DNA of 64,000 nt from Impatiens glandulifera. Lineage: Eukaryota; Streptophyta; Magnoliopsida; Ericales; Balsaminaceae. This document shows positions 21,348 to 34,131 of the stretch, piece by piece (position 1 is the stretch's first letter; every line of letters begins with the position of its first letter). The stretch covers positions 36,987,382-37,051,381 of the forward strand of contig NC_061863.1 in assembly GCF_907164915.1 (NCBI RefSeq), read 5' to 3'. Below the pieces are notes generated by a model, which saw nothing but the letters and a program-made list of their open reading frames with translations, was not told the DNA's origin and made no database searches. The translations under genes and the position numbers were made by a program.

Positions 21348-23074
21348 GTTTGAGATTTAGACACTTTCATTTTTCACATGATCTTTTTGAAGCATGCATG
21401 ACAAACAATGACCAGATGTCCCATGTTGACCGGAAAATAAACTCACCGAAATTAAGATGTACATAATCGGTTGGTTTTTCATGACCGGTTTTTCGATATA
21501 GATTATTCAATTCTACGTAAATACCGCTGGTTAGACAGTAGTTATTCACTTTATAAAATAATTCCATTTGTTTTAACCGAGTCACTTGAACCGCTTGATT
21601 TGTGTACAGGTAATTTGGTTAGTTGATTTAACCAATTTCAACCGGAGACAACTGTCCAGTTTATCATACTTAACTTTTTATCCCATTGATTTTTCATGCA
21701 CATAATGAATAAAATTCTGATCGGTTTGTAAATGGAATGTAAACCTTTTAAAAAGTATTCGATCAGTTTTCCAAAAATTCCAAGAGCATGATTTGAGAAG
21801 CGTGTGCTTTTCCCTAAGACCATGCCCCGATTTTCATGAGAAAAGTGTTTTTGAAAACATGCAGAAGCATTTAAGATAGAATTTAACTGCAATCAGCAAG
21901 TCCTAAAATGTTTCTAAAGAAAGAGAACATAGCTTCAGGTAGTGGCTTTGCGAAAATATCGGCTACTTGTTGATCGATCGAGACGTATTCCAACCGGATG
22001 TGCTTCTACTGCACATGCTCCCGGATGAAATGATGCCTAATGTCAATATGCTATGTTTTTGAGTACAACATCGGATTGTATGTAATAGATACCGCGCTGG
22101 TGTTATCACAAAAAATCGGAGATTCCTCAGCAATTATTCCAAAATCCCTCAATTGTTGTTGGATCTAGAGGAGTTGAGCACAACAGTTTCTGGCCTCAAG
22201 ATACTCAGCCTCCGTGGTTGAAGTTACAAGAGAAGTTAGTTTCTAGATGTACCAGGAAACAAGTTGGTCACCTAGGAACTGGCATGTACCATAGTACTCT
22301 TTCGGTCTATTTTACAGCCTGTGTAATTTGCGTCAGAATAGCTAGTTAGGTTGAAACTAGAATCCTTTGGATACCACAATCCCACATATTGAGTTCCTTT
22401 TAGATATTTTAAGATTCTTTTGCCCGCGGTATAATGAGATTGATTAGGATTGACCTGGAATCTTCTGCATACTCCGACCGCAAACAATATGTCCGGTTGA
22501 CTAACCATCAAGTACAATAGTGATCCGATAATTCCTCGGTAAGCCGTAATGTCTACTCCTTGACCGTCCTCATCTTTGTCTAACTTAACAGATAAGCTCA
22601 TTGGATTGGCGGCTGTAGAGCAGTTGTCCATTCCGAACTTCTTTAGCAATTCTGTTGTATATTTGGATTGGTTGATGAATATTTCTCCCTCGATCTACCG
22701 AACCTAGAGACCTAGAAAGAAAATCAACTCTCCATCATACTCATTTCAAATTTTTCGGTCATCATTTTCGAAAACATGTCACATTGCTTAGAGTCGGTTG
22801 AACCGAAAATTATGTCATCTACATAAATTTGAACAAGTAAGATATGTCCCTTTTTCTCAAATTTAAATAAGGTTTTATCTACTGAACCTATGGTGAAATC
22901 ATGATTGAACAAGAATTTTGTTAAAGTGTCATACCAAGCTCTAGGAGCTTGTTTTAAACCGTATAGGGCTTTATCCAGCCGATACACATGGCTAATTAAT
23001 TCTGGATTTTTAAAACCTGGAGGTTGTTCAACATAAACCTCTTCACATAACTCACCATTTAAAAATGCACTTTA

Positions 23075-24956
23075 TGATACGATCAGCTTTATCGATAGAG
23101 ACGGGTGCTCACTATTGATAAAGGCTTATGAAAAACGGTTTGAAAGAAATCTTGTTATGAATTTAATTCTCTTTCTATTCTACGCAAGCCCTTGTAAACA
23201 CTTGAAACAGAATCGAGGCGGAATTGATTATTTGGGTTTGAAGCTCAAGATGAAGAATGAAAAGATGACAGAAGTGAAAGAACACATCGGTTTGTTTATG
23301 GATGTTCGGAGAAACTCTCCTACGTCACCTCTTCTTTCAATCACCGGAAGGATTCACTTTAATATGATTCGAATCAAATACAGTTTGCACACACTTAGCT
23401 CACTATTGAACAAAACACACTCTGCTAAAGTGTTTTTGATTCTAGCTCTCTCTTGATTCACACACAGTATAATCAGGAAAGCAGCTTCACAGTATGAATA
23501 TTCAAAGGCTTGATTTCTCTCTCTGTAATTCCAGCAAGATAGATGATTGAGAGAATGTAGATGGGCAGATTGTCAGTTGTCCTTGAAATTTGATAAATAC
23601 TGGGCAGAGACTAACGGTCGAATCTTTAGAATGATACGTGGCACTCTTCCATTGGAAAGCCTCCATTATACACAACAGGTTTTGAGCACAAGGATCGTGG
23701 CTGTATAATAACTGGTAGTGCGCCGAATATTCCATCAGGGATGTACCTGCAAAACAAATAATATGACATGGCATGGCATTCGTTGGTTGGTTGCATGTAG
23801 CTAACGTACTGATCTTTACTAGAAAGTGGAGCAGGAGTAGAGTACAACTATAGCACGTGGGTAGGCAGGTACTAGCTTCAAGCATACTACTTAATCTTAG
23901 CATTAGACGTATTTCAGTTAGACGACCTCGTCTAATGAAATCAAACATCCCCGTCTAAGAGGAGAATCCATTAGACCGCCTAGTCTAATGGGATTAGACT
24001 TACGTCTAATTACAATCACTTCAGACTAATCTGAAGGAGTTAGACTACACGTCTAACTTTCACTAATTAGACTTCACGTCTAATCATTCACAAACCATTA
24101 GACTACACGTCTAACTCCACCGAGTTAGAATGCACGTCTAATTCCGGTTCTACTTCAGACTTTTCTAAAGGAGTTAGACTACACGTCTAACTTTCACTTT
24201 CTATTAGACTGCACGTCTAACTCCACTAAGTTAGACTACACGTCTAATTTCGGTTCAACTTCAGACTTGTCTGAAGGAGTTAGACTACACATCTAACTTT
24301 CACAATCAATTATACTGTACGTCTAACTTCGCTGAGTTAGACTGCACGTCTAATTCCAAACATATTAGATTGCACGTCTAACTCCGCTGAGTTAGACTGC
24401 ACGTCTAATTCCGTATAAATTAGATTGCACGTCTAACTCCGCTGAGTTAGACTGCACAACTAATTCCGTATACATTAGACTGCACGTCTAACTCCGGTGA
24501 GTTAGATTGCACGTCTAATTCTGTATACATTAGACTGCACGTTTAACTCCACTAAGTTAGACTACACATCTAATTCCGTATACATTAGATTGCACGTCTG
24601 ACTCCACTGAGTTAGACTACACGTCTAATTCCGTATACATTAGACTACACGTCTAACTCCTCTGAGTTAGACCGCACGTCTAATTCCGTATACATTAGAC
24701 TGCACGTCTAACTCCACTGAGTTAGACTACACGTCTAATTACTGAATCTATTAGACTGCACGTCTAACTCCACGAGTTAGACTGCACGTTTAATTATGTG
24801 CATCTAATGCAAAATCGGTCTAATGAGCCTCATTGGAGCCAAGTCTTATGAAATATGATTTCGATACACCTGCATCAAAGCGTATAAATCATTTCATCAT
24901 CAAAATCCCAATAGTCAAACTATTTCAACACTTAGTCAAAATAATTTGACCCAACA
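23075..24956 (-). mobile_element. Solo LTR E (Sirevirus type) inside RT of D
   Basis: In minus sense it runs TGTTGGGTCAAATTATTTTG to GATCGTATCA. Flanking pentamers are CTTTA and CTTTT. The codons for KSAFLNGEL of RT are split exactly at this point, which confirms insertion. No partner LTR exists, so it is solo. It carries a palindromic array, a CACGTATC...GATTCGACCGTTA promoter module and the conserved start-region block (about 23286-23352). Confidence 0.92.
23970..24796. repeat. Palindromic tandem array in solo LTR E
   Basis: Units of the form GTTAGACTGCACGTCTAATT with spacers CCGTATACA or CTCCGCTGA, in compound units of about 43-45 bp. The plus strand shows the reverse complement of the motif in solo LTR C and element H. 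Longer units with CTTCAGACTTGTCTGAAG, itself a palindrome, occur at the left end. Confidence 0.85.
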
Positions 24957-25639
24957 CTTTTAACATCCATTTGAAAAATTTTGAAAATTTTGAAAGCCGC
25001 AAATGATAGAAAAATTCTAATAGCTTCAAGTCTGGACACAGGAGCAAATGATTCTTCAAAATCAATGCCTTCTTCCTATTTATATCCTTGGACCACTAAT
25101 CTGGCCTTGTTCCTCATAAACAAACCATTTTCATTGAGTTTATTTCTGAACACCCATCTTATTCATATAACCGATTGATGCTTCGGTCTTGGAACTAGAT
25201 GTCAGACTTTATTCGTCTCAAACTGATTCAGTTCTTCTTGCATTGCTAAGATCCAATCGGGATCTAACAATGCTTCATCCACCTTTTTCGGCTCAATTTG
25301 TGATATGAAAGCCGGATTTTCATATTCTTCCAAAAGTTGATGCCTAGTTCGGGAGGGTGATGAGGGGTTACCTATTATAAGCTCAGGAGAACCGGTAATG
25401 TCTTCCAAGTAACCGGTAATCTAATCAAGGTTTGACATATCGGTAGGTTAAACAGAGTCAAAACGACTAATTTCCTCAGTAGACACTAAGGTGTCAACTT
25501 CCTGCTGTGAAGCAGTTTGATCCGGCTGACTCTCAGCATTAACCGCTTGGTCATAAACAAACCTTCTAAAATCGGAGCCTCATCTTCATCATCAGATTGG
25601 ATATTCAGATTTTCCAACCTGTTGTGTAAATCAAGGGGT

Positions 25640-26890
25640 GATGCGGTATTGTTTTCAACCGATTAATCAAAAACAACATGCGAAGATTCTTCAACAGTTA
25701 AAGTCCTAGTGTCATACACTCTATATGCCTTACTAACTGCCAAATAAACCAATATTATACCGACATTGGATTTAGCATCAAAAGCAGTCAAATAATGTTT
25801 GTCATTGATGTGAATATAACATTTAAAGCCAAAGATCCTAAGATACCGAATGTTAGGAACTCTATCATAGTATACTTCAAACGGTGTTTTATTTAGCAAT
25901 TTGTTGATCATAGATCGGTTTTGTGTATGACATGCAGTATTGATAGCCTCAGCCTTTAGAGTTCGATTTATTCTCTCGGCTAGTCCGTTTTGTTGAGGAG
26001 TTCTAGAATGCTGGATTTCTCAAGAAATGCTGTTAATGTACTATTTGTAAATTCAGTTCCTCTATCACTTATAATATTATTTATACATATTAATCTCTCA
26101 TTTTTCAATCTTTTAAGCAGTTTAATCAAATTTGAAGTAGTTTCAATTTTAGAAACCAAAAATATCACCCAAGTGAATCTAGAGTAATCATCAATAACAA
26201 CCATAGTATAATGCATACCACCTAGGCCTGTGACCCTATCTGGTCCAAATAAGTCCATATGAAGAAATTCTAAGCATCGGTTTGATTGATTATTCCCTTT
26301 ACTTTTAAAAGTTGACTTTATTTGTTTCCCCATTTGACATGTAGAACATACTTTGTCTTTTGAAAACTTCATGTTGGGCATTCCTTGAACTAACTCTTTT
26401 GTACAAATAACATTAATGTTTTTGAAGTTCAAGTAATTTAACCGTTTATGCCAAAGCCAGTTTAAATCATTCTTAGCTATCATGCAAACCAGATTTTTAG
26501 TTTTAGTTTTCCAATCCACTTTGTAAATATATCCTAACCTATTTTTGGTTAATAATACGCTACCCTAATAGTTCTTAACTAAACATGCATGCTTGTAAAA
26601 TTCAACCATATATCCTACATCGCACATTTGACTAGTACTTAGCAAATTAAAGTGCATGTTCTCAACAAAAAGTACATTATTTATAGTTAAGTTGCCATAG
26701 ACGATCTTACCTTTTCCCACGACTCTACCTTTAGAGTTATCACCGAAAATGATTATTGCACCGGCTTCTTAAGCAATATCGGTTAACAATCTGTTGTTTT
26801 CGGTCATGTGTCTGGAACAACCGCTGTCCAGATACCATTCCGAGTTTCCTAGCCGCTTGTTCTTCTTAATCTGCAAAAAATTAATATTTA
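25640..26890 (-). pseudogene. Protease and integrase of element D
   Basis: The protease motif WYLDSGCSRHMTENNRLL lies near 26820-26840 (active DSG). Integrase follows: WLWHKRLNYLN, CSTCQMGKQ, FLHMDLFGP (first Asp), YTMVVIDDYSRFTWVIFL, IISDRGTEF (second Asp), then a frame change and MINKLLNKTPFEVYYDRVPN, FGFKCYIH and YRVYDTRTLTVEESSHVVFD. The second zinc-site histidine expected in H-x4-H (RLGHLN type) reads as Tyr here. Stops lie near 26570 and 25990. It is non-functional, but the domain order is standard copia (protease, integrase, RT). Confidence 0.87.
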
Positions 26891-27225
26891 CACCTATTCA
26901 GTATCCACATTTACTTGGGTCCGTGGTTGATTTGTCCCTTGGGAATCCATACTTTAATTAATCGAATGAGTTTCCCAGTGATAGTTTTAATTTTTTCACT
27001 ATTACCTGGCTTGACATCTCTCTATCTGCCTTCTTGTACCTCATTATGTCGTGGTGATGATTGTTGATTTGTTCTATATGAGTGTTTATCGGTTTCTTTC
27101 TCATCGACCGATTGACTTTCCTTCTCTCTGGATGAAGCCATATTGCTATGTCGTTTGGACTCACATATTTAATTTATTTAGCCAGTTTTGAATCATGATC
27201 TGCCTAATTATCGGTTGAACTACTC

Positions 27226-28676
27226 TTAACAAAGCTTATGAAATAAAAGCTTGTTCTTGTTGAGATTCAACTCGTTGGAATGTTTCCGGATAGCCGATTT
27301 ACCGCCTTTATATCCAAGACCAAACTTGCATTTGGGATGTCTTTGGTAGATAGACATCTGGCTTACGACTTTGCTGGACTTCTTCCAAGCAGCCATGACA
27401 TATTTTGATCTTTCATTTTCTTCGGTTAGCGATTGAACTATCTCCTTGAGCTTCTCATTCTCAAGATAGTTCAATTAGTTCATCGGTCTTGATTCCACTC
27501 GACTCATCGGTTTGGAAGTTACTTGGTTTATCGGTATGGACATTCAGCCGGGTTGGTACAAGAGCAGACAGGTTCTTGATCTCAACAACTATGTCATTGA
27601 GTGCAGTAACCAAATCTTCTTTAGTAAACTCTTTGCAAGAGAAATCAAATACCTCTTCCTCCTTAGCCATGAGGCAGGGGAATTCTTCGTCATCGGTTTC
27701 CAAGTCGGTATGAGCCCACAAGCTCCCACCATCGTAAGCTATCAATGCCTTCTGAACTTCTTTGCTTTCACCGGATTGTAGATGTTCACCTCTTTGATTG
27801 TTGTCAGCCGGTCTTCGATCATTCGGTCTTCGGTCATCTCTTCCCAAGTCTTCTACACTCCGACCTGTAGTGACCTAAATTATTACAATTAAAACATATA
27901 ATGTTAGATTAATCATCATAGTTGTAGTTGTAGTTGTTTGTTGGTTTGTTCTTCTTTATGAATTTTCCGAATTTTCTCGCAAGCATAGCCATCGTATCCT
28001 CAAGAAACTATTCAGCAGTTTGAACTGGTGCCGAAAAGGTTGGCTCCAAGGATGTCACCAAAGCTTTGGTTGTGGTTGACGTTGAGGCTTCATCTTCGAT
28101 TCGAGATCTCATCTCGAAATCGTATACCATCAAGTCTTCAAACACATCTTGCAGTTTCATTTGTCCGAGGTAATTAGATTCTCGCATCACCATGGTTTTT
28201 ATGTCCCAAGCACTAGGAAGAGATCTTAATGCTTTGACAATGGTTACATTGTTGTCATACTTCTTTGCAAGGGTAGACAACTCATTCACCACATTTGTGA
28301 ACCAATCACTAAACACTTTCATGGTTTCACCTGGCCTCATTTTGATGATTTCAAACTTTTGAGTTGCCACCAGTATTTTGTTTTCTTTAGTTCTTTCATT
28401 CCCCTCATGAAGTTGAATCATCGTTTCCCAGGCTTCATTTGCAGTTGTGCAATCTCTGTCCTTCCCGAAGGTGTTTCTATCTAGAGATTTGAAGATATAT
28501 CTCATGCAATGTTTGTCTAGGTTGTTCCTTCTCTTATCTTCAGCTGTCCATTCACCTCTATCTTTCTCAATCTTAATCGGGCCTTATTTAAGGATGAACA
28601 TCATTTCATCATCTATGGTAATTAGATGTAGATACATCTGAATCTTCCAGTCGACAAACTCCTCACTTGCTAGCAT
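27226..28676 (-). pseudogene. gag of element D
   Basis: Minus-strand, first in-frame Met at 28676 (MLASEEFVDWKIQMYLHL). It is a UBN2-type gag with TANEAWETMIQLHEGNERTK, MRPGETMKVFSDWF and LRSLPSAWDIKTM. A CCHC zinc knuckle at about 27862-27897 reads CFNCNNLGHYRSEC, with all four ligands. Then come EVFDFSCKEFTKEDLVTALN and a coiled-coil end (ENEKLKEIVQSLTEENER). It parallels the gags of B and H. Several stops (for example near 28580 and 28010) and a frame change around 27470 interrupt it. Confidence 0.87.
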
Positions 28677-28740
28677 AGGGGGCTTCTCATTGTGAGTAAT
28701 GTTTTCTAGCTTTGTGTTACTTGAGTGTTGAGACTAGCTA

Positions 28741-28751
28741 CTCTGATACCA
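28741..28751 (-). other. Element D primer-binding site
   Basis: Minus-sense TGGTATCAGAG, matching initiator tRNA-Met, two bases from the 5' LTR. Confidence 0.88.
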
Positions 28752-28753
28752 CT

Positions 28754-29997
28754 TGTTATGATTGAGATCACCAATAGAGGACTGGGGTCGGATAAAGGCG
28801 ACCTCTTTACACACACACAACGGTTGGCGCTAATTCGGTTAGGAATTAACACCGGTCTTAATACTACATAGTCTGTCACAAACTCTTGAACCGAGTGCAA
28901 GTGCGGAAATGTTTGTTTCAGCCTGAAGCAACACACACAGATATGTTGAAGAAGAGAGTAGAGAATGATCAGTTAGAATGAGGGGAAACCGGGTTCGGTT
29001 GGTTTGGTGACCGAAAATAAATAAAGAATACAGAACACATATTTTATGGATGTTCGAAGATGAAACTCATACGTCACCCCTTGTTCTCAAACAATGAAAA
29101 GTATATTCACTAAGGAATATTCAACAACAAATTACACCACACAATCAAGTCTTATTTACTGCTCGATGTTCAATTTACAACACTCACACAGTATTGTAAT
29201 ACACTTTTACAAATATGTAAATACTTAGAACTCAACAGTTTGTTTTATCACTCAATAGTTTTGTAAATTTCTCAAAGTATGTTCGCAAGAGTGAAAGGAT
29301 CGCGCAAGAGTTAGAGTCCAAAATAAAGGAGACGGAGAATATTTTCTTTATCCCTTTAACTTCCTTTTATAGTAGAAATATGGCAACAATCATATTTCTC
29401 TCTCTAAGATGGTTGGTCAAAAGAATCAGCAATCCGTTGGAAGCTTCCCAAATCATGATGCCATGCCGGCTTAAATTAGTTAGCTTGTACATTTGTGTAT
29501 TTGTACACTTGGCAACTGTACATTTGTCGGTTGCCTGCTCCTTGGAGGTTGCTTCTGGATTTATACCAAATCCAATAACTGTTCATCTGACAGCTGCCTT
29601 CAGTCTAATCAGTAGACTTGTTTCAGAAGACAAGTCACGCAGTCTGAACCTTTGAAGATCTTTATCTGCACATTCCAAGGAATATATATTTGCATCAACA
29701 CGTCAACTACCAATGTATCCATATCTTTTATTTGATTTAATCTGTCCGGTGAAAATATATGTTGCCTTTAGGATTTGTTCTGACCGGACACATGTCGGTT
29801 GATAACTTGACCGGTCCTGAATTATAGCCGAGTCGGACTTTCGATAATATAAATAAGTTGTTTCGGTTTGTGCTGTTTTGGAAGAATAGTTTTGACCGGA
29901 CAGGTTGAAAGTATGTACCTGCACATAGAGTTGAATTTAATTAATTTTTTTTATATAGTTAATTACTTATTAATTAACTTATCTAATTTTTCTCACA
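28754..29997 (-). repeat. Element D 5' LTR
   Basis: 1244 bp, aligns with 14288-15512. The outer terminus reads TCTCACA where the partner has TCTAACA, one substitution in the terminal inverted sequence. The conserved start-region block is at about 29040-29110. Confidence 0.9.
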
Positions 29998-30650
29998 TTG
30001 AGATTTGGTGGTTGGTTTACTGAAGTGGAGGTAAAAAAAGATGTCTTGAAAATATAAAAAAGGATGGTAATAAATGAGATATTAGTGGTTTAAATGTATG
30101 AATGAGAGGTTGATTAATCGATTAGTAAAGGTGTGTGAGGTCACGAGATTAAAGTTTTACTTGAGATTTGTAGATGATTTCCGTGTGGATAAAAATAAAT
30201 ATTAAAAGTGTGAGTCACAAGATAAAAGGTCGATTGGTGGTAAAAATGTCATGTTAAGGGTAAAAATCATGAGATGAGAGGTGGGATTTGGGGGATAAGA
30301 GGCCGATAATAAAGGAGATATTAGCGGTTCAAAATAATATTAATAAAATTTTAATTGACTAAAATGTGAAAATGTGTGACCTCACGATACTAAAGGTAGA
30401 TTGAGATTGGTTATTGGTTTGTCGAGCGTGATAAGAGGCATGTGAAAAATGTGAAGTCATGATATGAGAGGTCTATTGAGATTGGTGGTTGATTTGATGA
30501 GAGATAATAGGTGTGTAAAAGTGTAGAGGTCAAGATATGAGATGTTGATTGTATGATTGGTGGATGGTTTGTCAAAATGGTGATAAAAAAAATCGTAGGA
30601 ATTGATAAGAGGTTGGTAATAGTGTAAAGCACTTTTAACATTAATTTAGA
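29998..30650. repeat. Degenerate tandem repeat, right of element D
   Basis: Continuation of the array left of D. It contains GAGATATTAGTGGTT, GGTGTGTGAGGTCACGAGATTAAAG and TTGAGATTGGTGGTTGATTTG in imperfect units of about 110 bp. Confidence 0.65.
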
Positions 30651-31329
30651 TAAGAACAAAATGTATAACACAATTTTAAGTAAAATCTCTAAATCGACTT
30701 ATATTAACTAACAAAATAAATGGTTTAATTGACTTGATTCTTACTAAGAAAAAATCTACATTACTTTTAAGTGTTTTTAAACTCATAAAATTAATTTCTT
30801 TTAACTTTAGATATTTATTGAATTTTAAAATATATGTTAACATTAAATTTTGGATTGAAATTAATTATTACAAACTAAATATTATTTTAAATTAATTAAT
30901 TTGAATAATGTTAATTTTATTTATATATTTATAGATAAATAATATTTTGTTTATATTCTTACCCGTGTAAATGCACGGATTCATGCTAGTATATATATAA
31001 TAATGCTCATTTCAATTTCATTGGTTTTCATATCAAGAGTTGTGGTTAATTTAGATATATATGTGAGAGTAAATGGATACATGGTTCGAATCGTGGGTTT
31101 ACTTGCCCATAAACTTCAAACTGTTAAAAATAAAATTAAAAATGTTATATGTATGTTTCGAACTTACAACCTAATAAAATAAGTATAACCATTTATATTT
31201 TATATTCAACACAAAATATTATTAACATACGATATTTCTAATAATATAAGTTCGACTTTTTTAATAATATATATATATAGAGAGAGAGAGTAATGATAGA
31301 GAGCGAGAATTTGGTATCATGAACAATGT
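30651..31329. other. AT-rich spacer, no gene seen
   Basis: Very AT-rich sequence with no open frame of note. Short microsatellites (AT and AG runs) lie at 31265-31290. It ends at the abrupt break of the copia RT of element F. Confidence 0.5.
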
Positions 31330-33655
31330 CAGAGCCCGTATAATGCCTTATGCAACTTAAGAAATTTACATTCGTTCTTGGAATCAATGAACCCAGGTGG
31401 TTTTTCTATATAGACCTCCTTTGTGAGATCATCATTCAAGAATGTTGACTTCACGTCCATATGGGGTACTTGCCACTTGCTTTGTGCAACGAGCGCAAGT
31501 AACAGACATACTATTTCAATTCTTTCTACTAGAGAAAATATTTCCTCGAAATCCACCCTTTGGAATTGCATATTACCTTTTGTGACGAGTCTCACCTTGT
31601 TCTTCATGATGTTGTCGTCGGGGTCCATTTTAACTTTGAACACTCATTTGAGCTCGATGGCTTGATGACCAGTTGGAAGTGACACAAGCTTCCACGTCTT
31701 GTTCTCAAGAATCGATTTCATCTCTTCCTCCATGGCATCCTTCCAAGACACATTATCAAGTGCCTCACCCACGCTTTTAGGCTCCTTAGAAGCCAAAAAC
31801 AAAATCAACTTACTTTGACATTAATGACCTCATTAGTAGAATTATAAATGTCTTTTATCCGATAGTAACGTCGAGGTTTTGAGTCGATGTTGTGGACGTC
31901 ATCATGTGTTAGCGGTGTGGCCGACTAGTGTTTCTCGGACTAAGAACAAGCGTTTGTGGCTCTAATTCCTTTGGAATAGGTTCAGGCGTCGAAACATTAG
32001 TCTTTGTGTGAATATAGTTGGTGTTGTTTCTATCTCTTTTCTATCAACTATCTCCCAATTCCAGACACGATGTTTCTCGAAAACAATGTCTTTGGTCACG
32101 TATAACCGTTTCCCTACTAGATTATACACCCGATAGGCTTTTGCTCCTTCTTCGTATCCCACTAGTGCCCCTAACGTCAAGCGATCTATGAGCTTGTGAA
32201 TCTCGGACCACACATGGGCTACGCAGCCGAAACTCTTTTCAAATAGTGTACGTTAGACTTCCTCTTGTTCTAAATCTCGTCAAGCGTCATGCCTTCAACA
32301 GTCTTTTTCAGTGCGTAGTTTATGGGATATACAACCGTCTTTACTTCCTATCCCAAGAATATACCTGATACTTTCATTGATTTCATAAGATAACGTCATA
32401 TCTCTACTATTATCTAGTTACGCCTCTCTACAATGTCATTTTTTTTGTGATGAGTAGTGTTGTGTTTAATGTTGTTCTCCTCGCAAAATTCTACGAATGA
32501 ATTAGAATAGAACTTGCCTCCTCAGTTGGATTGGAATATGAGAAATTTGCACTCGCGTTCTACTTCTATTGCCGCTTTGATCTTCCTGAAGTAGTGCAAC
32601 CCTTCATCCTTCATTTTGAGCACCTCAAGCCACATATATTAATTAAAGTCATTGACTACAAGAAAAATATTGTTTCCCACCTCTGGTTGCTAGTGTGATC
32701 AGGCCACACATATCAATGTGAACTAACTCTAGCGGGCGTTGTGCTCGATATGTAGTGGTTTGTGGAAACTGAGTCTTGTGTTCTTTTCCGAGTGCACAAC
32801 CATCACTAAACTTTTCCACGTGCTCGATTTTTGTAATACCACATACTAACCCCTTGAACTGAGAGATTTCGAAGAGCATTAAAATGCAAATGACTGAAAC
32901 GTGCATGCCACAACCACGCGATATTATTCTTTTGAGCCAATAGACTTACTAGTGTGAGATATTTGGTTTCAACGTGTAAAGTCGATTATGTGTTCGTTGA
33001 ACCCGAGCGAGTATTTTGCGTGAGTGATTAGAGATGCAGAGTATCCTATTTTCGATCTGCCATTTTTGTCAAGTTAACCAAGTGAAAGGAGATTACTCTT
33101 TAGGCTTGGGATATAAAACACATCAGATAGAATCTAATGATCGCTAGTGACATTCAATCATCACCTTACCCTTCCTGCATGTATTTATCACAGAATTGTC
33201 GATGAACCATACTTTACCCTTTACAGTTTCGTCAAACGTTGTGAACACATTCTTTTTACCCGTCATGTGACTACTAGCACTAGTTTCCATGTACCGCACG
33301 CCATTAGTGGTATCCCGGGTACAACCTTTTCTTCATTTAAAAATATTTCTTGTACGTCGTCATCATCTGATGTTTTGGTACAAATCTGTTCCATCAGACA
33401 TTCATCTTTCTCGGAATTTTCTTTTGCGAGATTTACTTGATCTTACTACTCCCGGTCTCGCTTCGCCTTGCGACACTCCTTGGCCCAATGACCAGTGATT
33501 CCACAATACTTAAAATTTCCTTTTTCGTTCACCATTTTCACTTTTCTTGTTGTCACTATTGAATGAGCCTTTACCTTGTTCACGTTGTCAATGTCGAGAC
33601 CACACTCAATAACAAATCTAACATCATCGAGATCGTGGCGCTCCTCTACGACTAG
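31330..33655 (-). pseudogene. Element F gag end, protease, integrase and partial RT
   Basis: Reading minus: the gag end VVEERHDLDDVRFVIECG (33.6 kb), a degenerate zinc knuckle (YCGITGHWAKECRK near 33.5 kb, first Cys lost), then a protease site reading METSASSHMTG near 33.28 kb, where copia proteases normally have LDTGASSHMTG, so the catalytic Asp is gone. Integrase pieces follow (HVEKFSDGCALGK, LELVHIDMCG, and KAYRVYNLVGKRLYVTKDIV near 32.1 kb). RT begins at 31643 (KNKVRLVTKGNMQFQRVDFE, HMDVKSTFLNDDLTKEVYIE) and ends at KALYGL. Many stops. Confidence 0.82.
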
Positions 33656-34131
33656 GAGCTTGTGATCGATTTTTTTAAAAACATTTTTTTGATCGACTAG
33701 TTTGAAAATTTTGGGACGCTCTTTAAAAAAAATTATTTTGAAAAACGTGAGGGGAATTAATTTTAATGTTTGAAAAATTGAAGTTTTAAAAAATGAGGCT
33801 TTATAGACAACTCAATATCTTATCTTCCCGTCAAATCTCGGAGAGATTGGGAGTTTTTTAATGGGAAGTATGTCATAGGCCTGCCTACTCTACGACTAGG
33901 AGCTTGTGATCGATTTTTTTAAAAAAGTTTTTTTGATCGACTAGTTTGAAAATTCTGGGACGCTCTTTAAAAAAATTATTTTGAAAAACGTGAGGGGAAT
34001 TAATTCTTATGTTTGAAAAATTGAAGTTTTAAAAAAGGAGGCTTTATAGACTACTCAAGATCTTACCTTCCGTCGAATCTGGGAGAGATTGAGAGTTTTT
34101 TAATATGAAGTATGTCATAAGCCTACTTTAA
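33644..34131. repeat. 244-bp tandem duplication across the F/G junction
   Basis: CTCTACGACTAGGAGCTTGT occurs at 33644 and again at 33888. Each copy contains about 17 bp of element F gag plus about 227 bp of G's LTR end. The duplication therefore occurred after G inserted. The join lies at a CTCTA microhomology present in both F (CTCTACGA) and the LTR (CTACTCTAAC in the other LTR). Confidence 0.8.

Larger units (their letters stand above)
21883..25408 (-). pseudogene. RT-RNase H region of element D pol (split by solo LTR E)
   Basis: Reverse transcriptase and RNase H copy element RNA into DNA. In minus sense: EALLDPDWILAMQEELNQFE (25.3 kb), then [20 protein letters not shown], which is split by the insertion at 23075-24956, [16 protein letters not shown], and the catalytic [19 protein letters not shown]. 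RNase H follows with GIIGSLLYLMVSQPDILFAV, SYSDANYTGCKIDRKST, TTEAEYLEA, FCDNTSAVSI and ADIFAKPLPE, ending at a stop at 21883. The YVDDIIFG motif and the residues after it fit the Sirevirus lineage. Scattered stops plus the insertion make it inactive. Confidence 0.88.
14288..29997 (-). mobile_element. Element D: Sirevirus-type Ty1/copia element with triplicated accessory gene
   Basis: LTRs at 14288-15512 and 28754-29997 are flanked by TTGAT and TTGAG (one mismatch). The complement of TGGTATCAGAG adjoins the right LTR, so the element is minus-strand. Order in its own sense: gag, protease, integrase, RT, RNase H, then three accessory gene copies, purine tracts and 3' LTR. Span 15.7 kb; about 13.8 kb without solo LTR E. 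Long LTRs, repeated purine tracts, large gag and an extra gene after pol are the Sirevirus pattern. All genes are broken. Confidence 0.9.
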
